DNA of 64,000 nt from Sthenelais limicola (taxonomy: Eukaryota > Annelida > Polychaeta > Phyllodocida > Sigalionidae), in the NCBI GenBank assembly GCA_942159475.1, contig OW804097.1:109182582-109246581 (forward strand), in the 5' to 3' direction. The notes under the pieces are model-generated. The model had not been told where the DNA came from, ran no database searches, and saw nothing but the letters and a program-made list of their open reading frames with translations. The position numbers and the translations under genes were made by a program. Position 1 is the stretch's first letter; the number at the start of each line of letters is the position of its first letter. This document shows, piece after piece, positions 10,993-22,589 of the stretch.

Positions 10993-11402
10993 ATAGGGAC
11001 ATTTAGCAACCACAACGCTAACGCTAACGCTAACGTAAACGCTAGTTTCTCACGATAGCGTGGGCTGTATGTAATGGCAGAATTCTATCAGTTTTAGTGG
11101 TGGAGAGGTGTTTTCAGAGGGCAAAAAAACACACAATTTCATGAATGTGAGTAGTGTTATACACCTGTATACAAAGAAAAACACCTCCCGCTCATTTGTA
11201 CATAAAAATGAAATGATAATTGTCCATTATTTTAGCGTGAAATAGACATACGTTGGGAACGTATTGACACACCTCTTAGCGTAATTGACGTCCGTATCTC
11301 AGGTAGCAAGCTAAGAATAGCACACCTAATGGTGACGTAGTCCTCACAAAAGATACGTTTACGTTAGCGTTAGCGTTAGCGTAGGGGTTGCTAAATGTCC
11401 CT
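10993..11402. mobile_element. Inverted-repeat element with CGCTAA-type repeats in its ends
   Basis: Ends of about 50 bases: AGGGACATTTAGCAACC, then (AACGCT) repeats and AACGTAAACG, mirrored at 11350-11402. Flanked by TA on both sides, compatible with a Tc1/mariner-type TA target. Interior about 300 bases, non-coding. Confidence 0.78.
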
Positions 11403-11919
11403 AATATTGGAATGACTTCCTACGTTTCGGGCGGACGTGCCCTTCGTCAGGGAAAGGTGTATTGTGAATTTGATTTGAAAACATTTTATTAATCTCATTC
11501 TTGGGTACAACTTCTCGATTTTCACGAGTTTTCTTGTACCCTTGTACAATTTCTTCACATTATATTATACTAGTGTTACATACTTAATGTCTTCTGTATT
11601 AATTCTTATAATCCTAATTTCGCGAGCATTGTAATTTTGTTTCTTTCTATAATGTTCTATAAGATGTATGCACAATTTGTCACTATCTCTCTTCTTAGTT
11701 CCTTAAATTCCTAATAATCTAATGATCTAGAGTGCTTTTATAATAACTTTTATACAATAATATTATTCGTTTTCAAAGCCAATCATTACTACATCATTTT
11801 CGATTCGTCTATAGTTTATATCGTTCATTGTGAATGGACATGGGTATATTAGCACAAACCCAAATGCGTTTTGAAATCTATGTAACACAACTAGATAGAA
11901 ATAAATTGCAACGTACATG

Positions 11920-12152
11920 TATATGGGTCAGATTTTCAGAAAATGTATAATTCTCTGAAATAACCCAAATTTCAGACGAAAATAATGTTCAAAATTCAGT
12001 TCAACCTAACCAAACAGATTGCTAGAATCAACGCAATGCCGAATATAGTCGAATTTACCTAGTATTGGCCAAATTGCAGCATACTTTAGCAGAATGTACT
12101 GAATGTGTAGAGCTGCCAATTGTACATTTTCTGAAAATCTTACCCATATATA
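11920..12152 (+). mobile_element. MITE-A copy, full length
   Basis: Starts TATATGGGTCAGATTTTCAG and ends with its inverse, CTGAAAATCTTACCCATATA. Lies in the predicted first intron of the secreted-protein gene. Confidence 0.85.
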
Positions 12153-12222
12153 GATATGGAGCTGCCTGCTTCAACTATGAATAAGAAGCACCTATAGTCT
12201 AGAATAAAGATCGAACACTTAC

Positions 12223-12325
12223 GTCCACTAAGGAAAATGGTTGTCTCCTCAGAGGTCTCTTCTTAGTTAACCCAGTAGTGTAGCGAAACCAATCTCCTCA
12301 AAGTTGTGGTCTATGCTGTCTGGTT
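12223..12325 (-). other. Probable untranslated first exon of the secreted-protein gene
   Basis: Inferred exon between a TATA-like box and a consensus donor GGAC|GTAAGTG at 12222-12217. No ATG leads to a useful frame. The next exon would be 10109-9992 after an intron of about 2.1 kb. The 5' end is an estimate, about 25-30 bases below the TATA-like box. Confidence 0.5.
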
Positions 12326-12344
12326 AGAACTGCGGAAACTCCCT

Positions 12345-12352
12345 CCTTTTAT
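12345..12352 (-). promoter_or_regulatory. TATA-like box (ATAAAAGG)
   Basis: ATAAAAGG on the minus strand lies about 28 bases upstream of GCAGTTCTAACC, a plausible start region, and is followed by the exon with a strong donor. Confidence 0.5.
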
Positions 12353-12380
12353 TCAGTCAAGTCAGTTTCAAAATCACGTT

Positions 12381-12398
12381 CACGGTCACATGACCGTG
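12381..12398. promoter_or_regulatory. Palindrome CACGGTCA-CA-TGACCGTG upstream of the promoter
   Basis: Perfect 8-base inverted repeat with a 2-base spacer, about 30 bases upstream of the TATA-like box. Its position and symmetry suggest a dimeric transcription-factor site (half-site TGACCGTG resembles nuclear-receptor or bZIP half-sites). Binding is not shown. Confidence 0.4.
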
Positions 12399-12711
12399 AC
12401 GGCTCTTTTTCAATGGAAATTATACGCAGCAGTTATTTGTTAAATCCCTGCATGCAGAGAATATGCATATATACTATATGTATAGATAGATGTGATATAC
12501 AGTAGGTATATACATTTGTATATAAATGATTCCATGCGATGTCAGGCACAATTATTATCCATTTGTTCAATAATGTTAACATTACAGTATCGATAATGTT
12601 ACCATGCAATGTATAGTCTGCATAACTGACCAAGGCCTACCTTAAATGTTAAATAATAGTTTCAATCTCTTCTGAATTATCTTCTGACTTCTGAATGCAA
12701 ACTGCAAAGGA

Positions 12712-12875
12712 TTGGTGAAGTCGCCAGAAAGTATACAATTTCCCTTCTCAAATAACCCAAAAATAACGTTCGGGATACAAGTTAACGTAATTAACCAAAA
12801 AGATTTGCCTTATCAACGCAAATAGAAATATAGTCAGTTATATCTAGAATTCATCACATTTTAGCCTAATTAACT
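12712..12875 (+). mobile_element. MITE-A copy, partial
   Basis: Begins GGTGAAGTCGCCAGAAAG and keeps CAAATAACCC, then fades near TTTTAGCCTAATTAACTG. The right end is missing. Confidence 0.6.
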
Positions 12876-13367
12876 GTTAAAAGGGACATATTTAATGTGT
12901 AAATCCGCTGACTACTTTATCCGTTATAGACCCGTATGCATACATGTTACATACAGAGCTCATCCAAAGATCACGATTCAATGTCACATGGCCATGACAG
13001 GCCAACTAAGCGTTTTATTTTTGTCTGTGCTTTTCATTGCGCAATACCCTTAATATCTATGAACTGGTGGAGGATGCATGGAGGTAAGTGGAGAATTGGT
13101 AAAATAAAAATATCTGTTTACAAAATTAATGTTGCATCAGTGTTGCATTAATGTTGTTCAGATTGGATTGTATACAAATCATTTCATTTTGAAAGATGCA
13201 GAATGTAGAGTATATTAAAGTATATTTCGCTGAAAAAGATGTTACCAAAGTCAAATTGGCCGAGAGTGGTATACGAGATATGGTATATGAGAAGAAGCAG
13301 GGCAATACACAGCTAATGCTGATCAGATGGAGGAGGACCACAGCCAGGATGAACACCACAGAGCTGA

Positions 13368-13637
13368 TATGATGAACTGCTACCTCCTAAGGCAACTCAG
13401 GCCAATGTTGAAGAGAGGCTGGGTGATCCCAATCCACCACAGGCAGATGCAGAATCTGCAAGTGAGGAGGAGAGGATAGGACGCTGTGAACTGACTAGTG
13501 AACTGAGACCGATCTTGAGGGAGGGGAGGAACAAGCTTCGAAAAGCAGATAAGAGACTAAGAATAACTAGACGAGGCAGTGCAAGAAAGAGAGCAATGTT
13601 CATAGCCAACCCATACAAATTCATCAAGGAACGTTAG
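13368..13637 (+). pseudogene. Retroelement-like basic linker fragment
   Basis: An open frame of 89 codons without a useful ATG reads ANVEERLGDPNPP, then EEERIGRCELTSELRPILRE and SARKRAMFIANPYKFIKER before TAG. The final block resembles the basic linker (consensus like FxxNPFxFxKxLL) that precedes the RT domain in several invertebrate retroelements. No RT motif follows. Recognition is by pattern memory. Confidence 0.45.
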
Positions 13638-13671
13638 AGCGGTCTAAGTCAGGCACACTGCAGAGCTCAAA

Positions 13672-13792
13672 TTGGTTCGGTTGTGTTAAACTGTATTATG
13701 ATCCCCATTTTTGGCTTAAATCTGGCTGATTTAAGAATAATTATTGGTGAAGGTGAATTGTACATTTTCGCACACCCTGACTCATAATATGT
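13672..13792 (-). mobile_element. MITE-A fragment, reverse orientation
   Basis: Right-hand half only: GTTAAACTGTATTATGA, then TTGGTGAAGGTGAATTGTAC and a worn CCTGACTCATAA end. Confidence 0.55.
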
Positions 13793-14886
13793 GCAAAATT
13801 ATATCTAGAAACATCTTTTATATCAGACGTCGAGAGAGTGTCAGGCATCACGTCTTCAGGTCACGACTTGCATTGGTTCAAGCAGTGTAAACATTATAGG
13901 CCTATTGAAAATTCTTAGGCAACACAAATTGGAGTCATGAGGCCAATTAGAGAGAGAGTTCATTCCTATTAATTTCATCTGTGCATCTAGCATGAAGGTA
14001 TAAGAGGCACTTTGTGTTGGTCCAAGTCAAGAAAAACCTTCTCCATGAACACATTGGGCAGTTTGTGAGAGAGGGGGAGGAAAGGGGAACAGAGAAAGGG
14101 GGATTTAATTGATTTAAACTTCTTTTTATTCAGACCTGTATTACATCAAGTAGCGACGCTGTTCCCATCTGCTCTGATACATCGAAATAGTTTAAACCGA
14201 CAAGGGGAGGTGTTTTGAATGGAAGCATTACTTCTGTACCTCTAGATATAAAAACAGAATACTAGATCGGTGTTGAATAATTATACATAATTATATATAT
14301 ATAGTTATACATAATATAATACTAAATGTATATTGTACAGAACAGAGCTCTTAAAAAGCTTTGGAACTTTAAATATCTTTAAATAATTGGTTAGTGTGAC
14401 TCATCCTTTCGCCGAAGAGCATAGTGCATTCTCTAAAAATAGTTAACATCTTTTAAGTCTTGCATACAGGATCGAGGCGTTAACTCATTAGTAACAAAAA
14501 GGTAATTGTAAGTTGTCAGTCCATCATCCGTGTGAGAGGAATTTTGGAACATGATAAGCATATCTAGCACTTGACGAAGGCAAAATCAACAGTAGAAATG
14601 CACTGTTTTAGAGTCGAGGAAACACATGTTGATTAATAGGTATTTTATTTGAATTAATAGTACTTGATTTGTATGACATTGGGATAACAGAAATCCTAAT
14701 TAAATCAACAAATGTGACTATGAAATAATCCTTTCATGTTCCAGCGTAGCCTACGCCAGCAGCACCAAATCTTTATTTAAAAAAAACATAATTAATGTTT
14801 TTCGGGACTATTTATAGAGGTGAAAATGTGGGCTAAAGCTGTGGAACAAACCATGGTAAACGCGGAAAGATTGTGGAAAAGATATA

Positions 14887-14985
14887 TGAATGTATTTGGT
14901 ATTGCGCTGATTCAACGAATATTCTCGGTTTTGCTGAACTGTATTCTGAACCCCACTTAAATTAGGTTTATTTGAGAGAGACCAG
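14887..14985 (-). mobile_element. MITE-A fragment, reverse orientation
   Basis: Internal segment only: TTTGGTATTGCGCTGATTCA through TGCTGAACTGTATTCTGAAC to GGTTTATTTGAGAG. Confidence 0.5.
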
Positions 14986-17900
14986 ACATATATTTTATTC
15001 ACATTGAATCTGAAGATGGGTAATTGCATAAGTTTCAATTCTAATTAGTACAACCCATGCAGCAATCACCCAGTCAAGTTTTCCCCCGAGAAAGATTTAA
15101 ATTTAAGTAAATTTATAGCCTGATACCACTTGATACTCGAACCACGTCTCTGATCTAACAAAGTGCAGTTGGTGTCTTTGTTTCTGCCAGAAAAGAAACT
15201 AAAAAGTGTTTGGGTTGGTCTTCCCGACGACCTTCCCACTTCTGATCCATCAAAGTTATGAATCACATATGATAATCATATGTTGATCTCTGAGAACTAT
15301 AGGCTATAATAAGCCAGTAACATATGAAGTTGAAAAATGATTAATTGTGATAAATGATAAATGTACATTAAACTTCATGAGAAAACAGCCTGTTGATGTA
15401 ATTATGTACATTATTACTGTAATTATGCATTATTGTCCCTGGCGAATGCAAGCGGTCGAAAAGTAGGACAAGTAAAAAGCTCAAAAGAAACACACGGATC
15501 CTCCTTAATGTATGTAAACACCAACAACGTCATTTTATGTAAGTTATGCTTAGTCATTATACCATGTCAGTTTCTGCCCTGTTTACCGCTTAGAATAGCG
15601 TTTGTATTTTCCCATCAGCAGGAAACACAAGATGAGTAATGTGGTTTCTCAGAAGCACCTAACCAGTGCATATGACCCTCAGCATACACAAGTAAAATAC
15701 AAGATATTCAATTCAATTCAATTCAAAAATTCTTTATTGCTGATGGTATAACCAGTGGTTGTTCATCTCTGACTTTGGTGTCAGCTCTTTCGATGATTGC
15801 CATTCTTTTTAAAAGTTGGAATATATAGTTGGAAGAATATTGGATTACGTTATATTAGACGGATAGAAGTTATACACGAAGAGAAACGATTTTCCAATAC
15901 ACAAAAGAGGCGGTACCCTTATTATACAATCATTGATGGGCCCTTTTATCCCCAAGATAACTCGTTCGGTACAAGCTTTTCAAATTCCTCACAAAACTCT
16001 TTCTATCCTCATCATACCGCAGATTATCTGGGAGTTTATTCTGTGGTTTGTAGAAGGCTTTCAGATCTTCCTTTCACCATTCTCCTCCACCGTTAAATGT
16101 TCTTATTGGCCGTACTTATTCACCTCCTATTTCTAAGAAATGCCCCTTTATTCAATGATTTATATCTATTTGACTTTGGGTGATCTTCAAACATGAGATT
16201 TCAGAGCGCATTCGCATAGGCAAAATATTTTAGAAACGTTCAAGATCATTGTTCGTATCCCTACCGTAGGCTATGCGTAGGGCTTTGTTCCATGATAGTT
16301 GTATTCTTTGTCATTTCCTTGCCCAGATTTAGAAACAAGAATTTCGAAAATTCTAAAATGGGCAGAATATATACGTTTTTATCAAAAGACTACAGATCTA
16401 TGCTTTCAGTCATGTACTTTCTGTGGCTTCTTATTTCTCCTCGTTTCCACGCCACAGTTCTTAGCTTTCTTTTCAAAGTGATCTCGGCTAGACAAGTCTT
16501 CGTTAATACATGTACCCAGGTATTTACAAGTTAAATACCCTTTTGATTTCAATGTCTTGACATTTCAAAATGGGAAAATTCCTCTTTCTAAAAATGTGGT
16601 GTTTAGTTTGTTTCGCGTTCGGTTTCTGATCGTTGTCTATGACATTATGTAACAACAACTGTTAAGTTAGGTTTTCCATATATTTTTACAATATGGACGC
16701 GAATTAGACTATGGTAGATTTAAATTTGATGCATTTGCAGATTTATTTTGCTTTATATAATGTCTATAAGAACTATTTTAAAATCAAAGCACACTGCGCC
16801 AGGTGGCTGTTTTTAGGCACAGGTATATGAAGGTATACCCATGGTTTCTTGTATTTTATTAAAGATTCCAAACTCCCAAAATAATGATAATTTGGTTTCT
16901 GTAATTAGTATTATCTCTTCAAGCTTTTATAATTATTATGTCATCGTAATCGCTCTTTATCATTATAAATAAATATATTATAAAATGCCACAGGTTGTGA
17001 TTAGAACAGCATTGCGTAATTCATATCCTGAATAAAATACTTTTCAAATAAAAATAAAAAAGTTGAAAACTTGAAAAAGTCGAAGACATTTCAGTGAATT
17101 TTGTTATTTCTTACATTGATTAAAATAAAATAAAAATATCAGCCCTAGGCCTACTCGTCAGAGTCGCAAGCTATGCGTTCGTTGCCTTTTTATTAATACA
17201 TCAATTCACAGGACAGGGAGGCATTCCATAATAAAGTGGTATTCTACTCCAAGTAGGGTTGCCTTGTATTCAACGGAATTGTAAGGTTATTTTGGTTGCT
17301 AAACTATTTTCCCCATTATAATCTTCGTACATCATTTCATTGATCGGCAAAAGCTTTCGTATATGAATGATATATATATGTTGAATGATATGTTGTTTTT
17401 GTCTGCCTTTGTAAATATAGTTCAAAAAAAATACCTTGCAATTCAGATTGTTAAATAGCGCAAATGGAATGCAAGAAACGTGGTCTATATCCAGAGAGTG
17501 TGATGGCACCAGATCGAGGCCTATTGTCAGAGTTTGAGGGGAAGTCTTGGGCTATTTACGTTTTTGTTTTTGTAGGCAGACATTGCCCACCATCCCGCCC
17601 ACCATTCTCCTTTCTGTCCCGCCCACCCTCCTCCAAAATCGGGTAATTTTAATGTTAAGTCAACGTGAAAAACAAGCGCCGACACGGCGCTGTTTTACAC
17701 ATCATACGGTGGCGCTACCTCATGGGAGGGTGAGAAACCATTCCTGGCACTTGCTGTTAGTTTACCACATTGCCACAAGGTGTAAGGACCACAACAATGT
17801 CTGATTGCGAGTGTTCCTGAAGCTGAGCCTAAACGCGAGAGGTCTGTAACGCCGTAATTATACCAGTAATACCTAAAAAATCTTGGTCCAATCTCTCCCT

Positions 17901-18337
17901 AAGGCTATAACTTAGGCAGTCATGTAACTGGTTGGTGTTGGACAATGAGAAATAGAGTGGGTTCCCCGATCATAGAGGAAGTTGTACAGTGCTAATGCAT
18001 CGCCGATAGCGGAATGTGGCGATGCTTCTTGCTTGGGTTTTATGCAGTTGCATAATTAATTAATTATGCCATTGTCGCCGGTCGGTCGAGTAGGCTATGT
18101 AAAATATATTCACGCATTAGACCGCTGGAGACAAAAACAATCAATAAACATACAGGTCTCTCTGGCTCAACCGGCGCCTCAAATAACTATTTTCTGACAA
18201 ATTGTTAGTTAATATAGCGATAATTCATCAAAGTAGCCTTTTCTAATTGCTGTAGATATTGAAAAAAATTGCTGAATATATATATCATTGCAAGAGTGTA
18301 TTATTTTCAGTCTCGAAAGGGAGTGGCTGATTATAAT
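14986..18337. other. No recognisable gene
   Basis: AT-rich with only short chance frames, apart from the ATTCA tail at 15709. Confidence 0.45.
15709..15740 (+). repeat. ATTCA/AATTC short tandem, retroposon-tail-like
   Basis: TTCAATTCAATTCAATTCAA followed by AAATTCTTTATTGC. Similar tails at 34421-34435 and 51727-51750 (TTGAATTGAATTGAATTG) suggest 3' ends of one retroposon family. Confidence 0.55.
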
Positions 18338-18878
18338 TCATGTTGTTCTAATACATGCTGTGCATGCTTCTCGTTGCCTTGTCTGCTTCATCAGCAGTCT
18401 TCCTCTTGCCAGGTTTCGGGGCTTAGACTGTACCTGGTGTTCTTCAAGAGGTGCCCCAGCAGAGCTGATCAGGCTCCACTTAGCGACTGCAGGTTTCCAG
18501 GGGCCGCGCCGTAAGTGAACCCCCTTCCACCTACAGTCAAGGCCATTCCAGATGTTATCCTCCAAGGCAATGCCGTTCTTTCGAAGTTGTGGTATAGGCT
18601 ATAAGCACTATGGTGTGTGTCCAGGCTTGTCTCCTATGCTTTCTCACATCCATTTTTGGACTGCATTCCACAACTTAACCTCCTGTGCAGCCCCATGGGT
18701 GTTCCGGACCGTGTTTCATGCCCGCAGAGCCCACCGGCAAAAGCTGCACAATTTGAACCCAGTCTCTCCTGGTGTCACTAGTCTTTCCCAGTTGTCAGCT
18801 AGCCTATTCCTAGTCGTCAGTCAGACTTTCCCAACAGTCAGCCGTAGCAGACTGAAATTGCTTGATTGTTTTCTAGAG
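18338..18878. other. GC-richer stretch of unknown origin
   Basis: Noticeably richer in G and C than its surroundings. Open frames exist on both strands (minus 18565-18338, rich in Arg/Lys; plus 18552-18962), but none matches a family I know. It may be a gene fragment carried with the hAT-like element that follows it, or an old transposon. Confidence 0.35.
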
Positions 18879-18885
18879 ATTCCAG

Positions 18886-19444
18886 CAGGCCCGCACATAA
18901 AGAAGAGACAATTTTTAGCAGATCTAGACAATACCGCGCTCAAAAAATTTTTGTCCTTATAGTCGAGACAATTAAAACTTCAACATTTCGAGACAAAACA
19001 GGCTAAGGACAGCTATGTGAGCTGTCTTTAGTTTTTTGTCAGTAGGCTTAAAAATGCCTTCAAGACAAAAGACAAAGTGAAACACAATGTAAAACAAACA
19101 CAATTGTCTCCAAATTGTGAATTTAGTGACAGACTTAAACATTTCGAGAAGAAACCACCTAAGGCAGCTATCGGAGCTGTCCTTAGGTGGTTCCATTATC
19201 TGTGCGCCTGCTGCAAATCTTACAAAATAGCTTGTATCTCTATGCTAAAAAAACTACCGCCAGCCGCCAGAAAACTACCGCAAATAAGGACAAAAATTGA
19301 AGAGACAATTACATTGTCTAATTTTCAGAGACCGGAGACAAAAACAAAATCAGGCTTCAAGATTGTCCTTGAAGCCGGGGATTTTATTGAAGATTTTCGC
19401 CTAGACATTATCTAAAGTCTAGTTTTTTTATGTGCGAGGGCCCA
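18886..19444. mobile_element. hAT-like non-autonomous element, 559 bases
   Basis: Flanked by the 8-base direct repeat GATTCCAG (18878-18885 and 19445-19452). Ends are near-inverted: CAGGCCCGCACATAAA on the left and TTTATGTGCGAGGGCCCA on the right. Eight-base duplications and CAGG-type ends fit the hAT superfamily. The interior holds several strong stems, e.g. CCACCTAAGGCAGCT pairing with AGCTGTCCTTAGGTGG. Confidence 0.8.
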
Positions 19445-19450
19445 GATTCC

Positions 19451-19531
19451 AGAAGGCTATGGCATAATGTAAACGTGATCTGAAGAATACATTGTATTCT
19501 CAGATCACGTTTACATTACATGTATCCATCT
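19451..19531. repeat. Near-perfect hairpin beside the hAT-like element
   Basis: ATGTAAACGTGATCTGA (left) is followed after about 20 bases by TCAGATCACGTTTACAT. Outer sequences CCAGA and TCTGG extend the symmetry. A compact fold-back of about 80 bases. Confidence 0.7.
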
Positions 19532-19872
19532 GGGCCGAACTCCTATTTTATGTGTGGAACTTCCATAAAAAATAGTTTACCCAATCAAAGAAACATATTG
19601 TTGTCATACAAGTTCACACAGGCTCACTATTACATCATAAAGACGAACATTATGGATTTTCTGTCCTAAGAGCCCTCTGACCTCTTCAAGGTTGATGTGA
19701 AAGCCATGTACATTTTGAATGAAAAGAAACCGGACGTAAATGTTTTAAAATTGCCATCCAAGGATATATGGTTCTTGTCAAACAATATAGAGCATTTTTT
19801 GTTTAATTGTCCAAAAACATCGGAATTTGGGGTCCATCTTGATAAATGGGTGAGAAATAATCTGGATATCAT

Positions 19873-20031
19873 ATGGGTGAAGTCACCAGAAAATGTACAA
19901 TTCACCTTCACCAATCCTCTCAAATAACACAAATTTAAAACAAAAATGAAGTTCAAAGATTAGTTCAACATAACCTAACATATTGTGTGAATCAAGGCAA
20001 TGTCAAATATACTCAGATATGCCTAGTGTTG
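19873..20031 (+). mobile_element. MITE-A copy, left half (split by the 3.7-kb element)
   Basis: Starts ATATGGGTGAAGTCACCAG. Continues normally to CCTAGTGTTG, where the long-inverted-repeat element begins. Confidence 0.8.
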
Positions 20032-21165
20032 GGTCATCTGGAGCACTTCTGTGACCGTTGAGAGCGAAGGTTGGTTTCTCAGTGGATTTGACATCTATGA
20101 AGGGCAAATGAAAAAATGAGCGGGGACGACCCTCGTGAAAGTGCGGGGAAACCCTGTGAGAGCCCCAAATCCAAAATGGCCGCCATCAACCACTATGACA
20201 ACTTATATTTCAATGGTTTGGCCTACCATGCAGTCCAGTATATGCTTATTAGGGTTTTGGGGGTTGAGAAACTCATATCTGATATCAGTTTGATGATTTG
20301 ACCTTGCTTTGACCTTCAAATCCAAGATGGCTGACAGTTTTCAGCTCACAAGGGCCAAATTTTCAAAGTCATCATAGAACCTTCTTAGTAGGCTCTTATG
20401 AAAGCTCTTATGATGCTAAATTGACTTATGGAAAGTGAAACTACAATTGGGGCAACCATAGTTAGTACTGCACATGGGAAACTCACCCCCAAAGCCCCCT
20501 AGGGGTAATAGAACAAACCCCTTTTCAGACTGATGATCTTTCAGGTAGAGTCTAGGAGAAATTAGACCTGGGACAAATTGTAAAACACAGTTTCTGAACT
20601 GTTTTGGATACTATTGATATGCCTTATTGATATACTATAAGGCCCAGAAAATCTAGGTCAGGGAACATGCCCAAAACCACATAAAAAACAAAATGGCTGC
20701 CACTAAAACTTTGGAACACCATAACTCAGGATATAATTAAGATATATTCAAGTACAAATACACTTTTTCTATGTTTTTAGACATCAGGAATCCAGTGCAA
20801 TATAAATGAAGTCAATATAATCAAAATTTAACAAGTTAGTATATTGATACCAAGAAAAATGAAGAAAAAACCTCCCTAAAATGCATCGAGTGAACTCCTG
20901 AAATGCCATAACTTGGCTTATAATCAACATATATTCATGTGTAAATATACCTTTTCTATGCTTTTAGACATGGGGAATTCATCGCAATATAAATGAAGTC
21001 AATCTAAGTAATATTCAGCATGTTAGCATATGTTTTATCAACTACTTGGATGGTAAGAAAAAAACAAAAAACTCTCGGAATTCATCCAGTAAACAGAAAT
21101 CTATTGGGATTGTATCGTATGAAAGCATTCATGACCATGCACAGTTGGTAACATATTCTTCTCAT
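20032..21165 (+). repeat. Left inverted arm of the 3.7-kb element
   Basis: Pairs with 22590-23717. Includes the run CCAAATCCAAAATGGCCGCC and A/T-rich 100- to 200-base sub-repeats (for example CATATATTCATGTGTAAATA). Confidence 0.85.
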
Positions 21166-22589
21166 CCTAACCTTCAAACTATTACAATGGCCAAAAGCTG
21201 TAGTACATTCCTAGTTAATATTTCTGAAAGAACAGACTCATTCCATTTGACAGTTGTAGTGAATAATCTTGTAGTATTGTAGTAGTTCACCCGGTGTGTG
21301 TTAGGATATGGATCAGAATTGACCATCTATAGAAATAGAATTACTAACTTTAAGCAAACCATTCTAAAGTTACCCTCCCTTGAGGAGATATAAATAAATT
21401 GAAGACAAATTAAGTAAAATCAATGATCCCTAATGTTTTTGGCACCTCAAATAGTCTCCTATTGGGACTGAAAGAACCCACCTTGTCACCTAGGCACACC
21501 AAGCACACACCCTGACATTCGATTTAGTCTGTTCTGACTAACATGGAATGCTCCACTCAAGTTGTCTAACAAATCATAAGGAATAAAAATAGGAGATCAC
21601 AAGTACAAGGAGATCTACCCTCAATACTGTCTCTATATTGCTTGGGTGCAGTCCTCTATCCTCAGCTTGGCACAAGCAGGGTGCAGAATTGTATCTGCCT
21701 CTGGATGCCTGAATCAGCTCATCATATTTTGCTACCCATCAATGTTGGTCACCATCCTCGATACTAAAGGAAAGGTCCATACCTATCCTTAACTAGGATT
21801 AGACATGGTGTGAGATGATGATAGTGCAGATCTTATCCAAGTATATTTCCAGGGGTTCTCACAGCTATTGGTGTATATATCTGTTCTAGCAATCCCTCTA
21901 AACTAATTTCTGTCAATGGATGGCTGCTAAAGTGCTGGAGACTCATCTCTGTGTCAAAACATTGGAGGTCCAAATTTTGTTGCTAGGATTGCCCTCTGCT
22001 GATGATTTAATGATGGATATCACCTCCCACCAAAGAAAAGCATAAGTGTGTTCAATGTTAAAACTTCCCAAGATGATATAGAGAAAGTTGGAGAATATGC
22101 TACTGTACCTGTTTACAATTTAAATTTCAATGCATTATCTCCAGTATAAGAAATATTGAGAAAAACTTGCTGTCTGCAAAACATTATATTAATGTACAGA
22201 TTCTACCCACTAGTTCTGCTGCTAAAAAGTATCACAGAGTGTACTACCAGATTTAAAGAACAAAGTGTGTTCACCGTCCTCCAGAGTACTTGGGATGGAA
22301 GTTCACAGATGAATAATTCCAAACTTTACGTTTGCACCTGCTTCCTGCTTCTGACCAACTACAACAAAATTTGCTGGAGTGACAGCATCATTCTGTGTGT
22401 TCTTAAAGGAATATCAACTAGGAATGTACACCAGCTTGTAGCCATTCCAATGGTGACTGTATAAAAAGCGCAGGAGCTAATGCTGTCAGGTACCTTAACA
22501 AGTAGGCATACTCATTTTTCCTGCTGTGTATTATTTCAAATCAAAACTAACCAATTATCAAAACAGGTCTGTTTGACATTTAGGGCTAC

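Noticed and set aside
18552..18962. 136-codon plus-strand frame
   Set aside because: Runs into the hAT-like element at 18886 and has no recognised motif; kept only as a GC-rich unknown region.
20116..20301. 61-codon frame repeated at 23448-23633
   Set aside because: Both lie at matching places in the inverted arms. Identity reflects arm duplication, with no sign of protein-level constraint that I can see.
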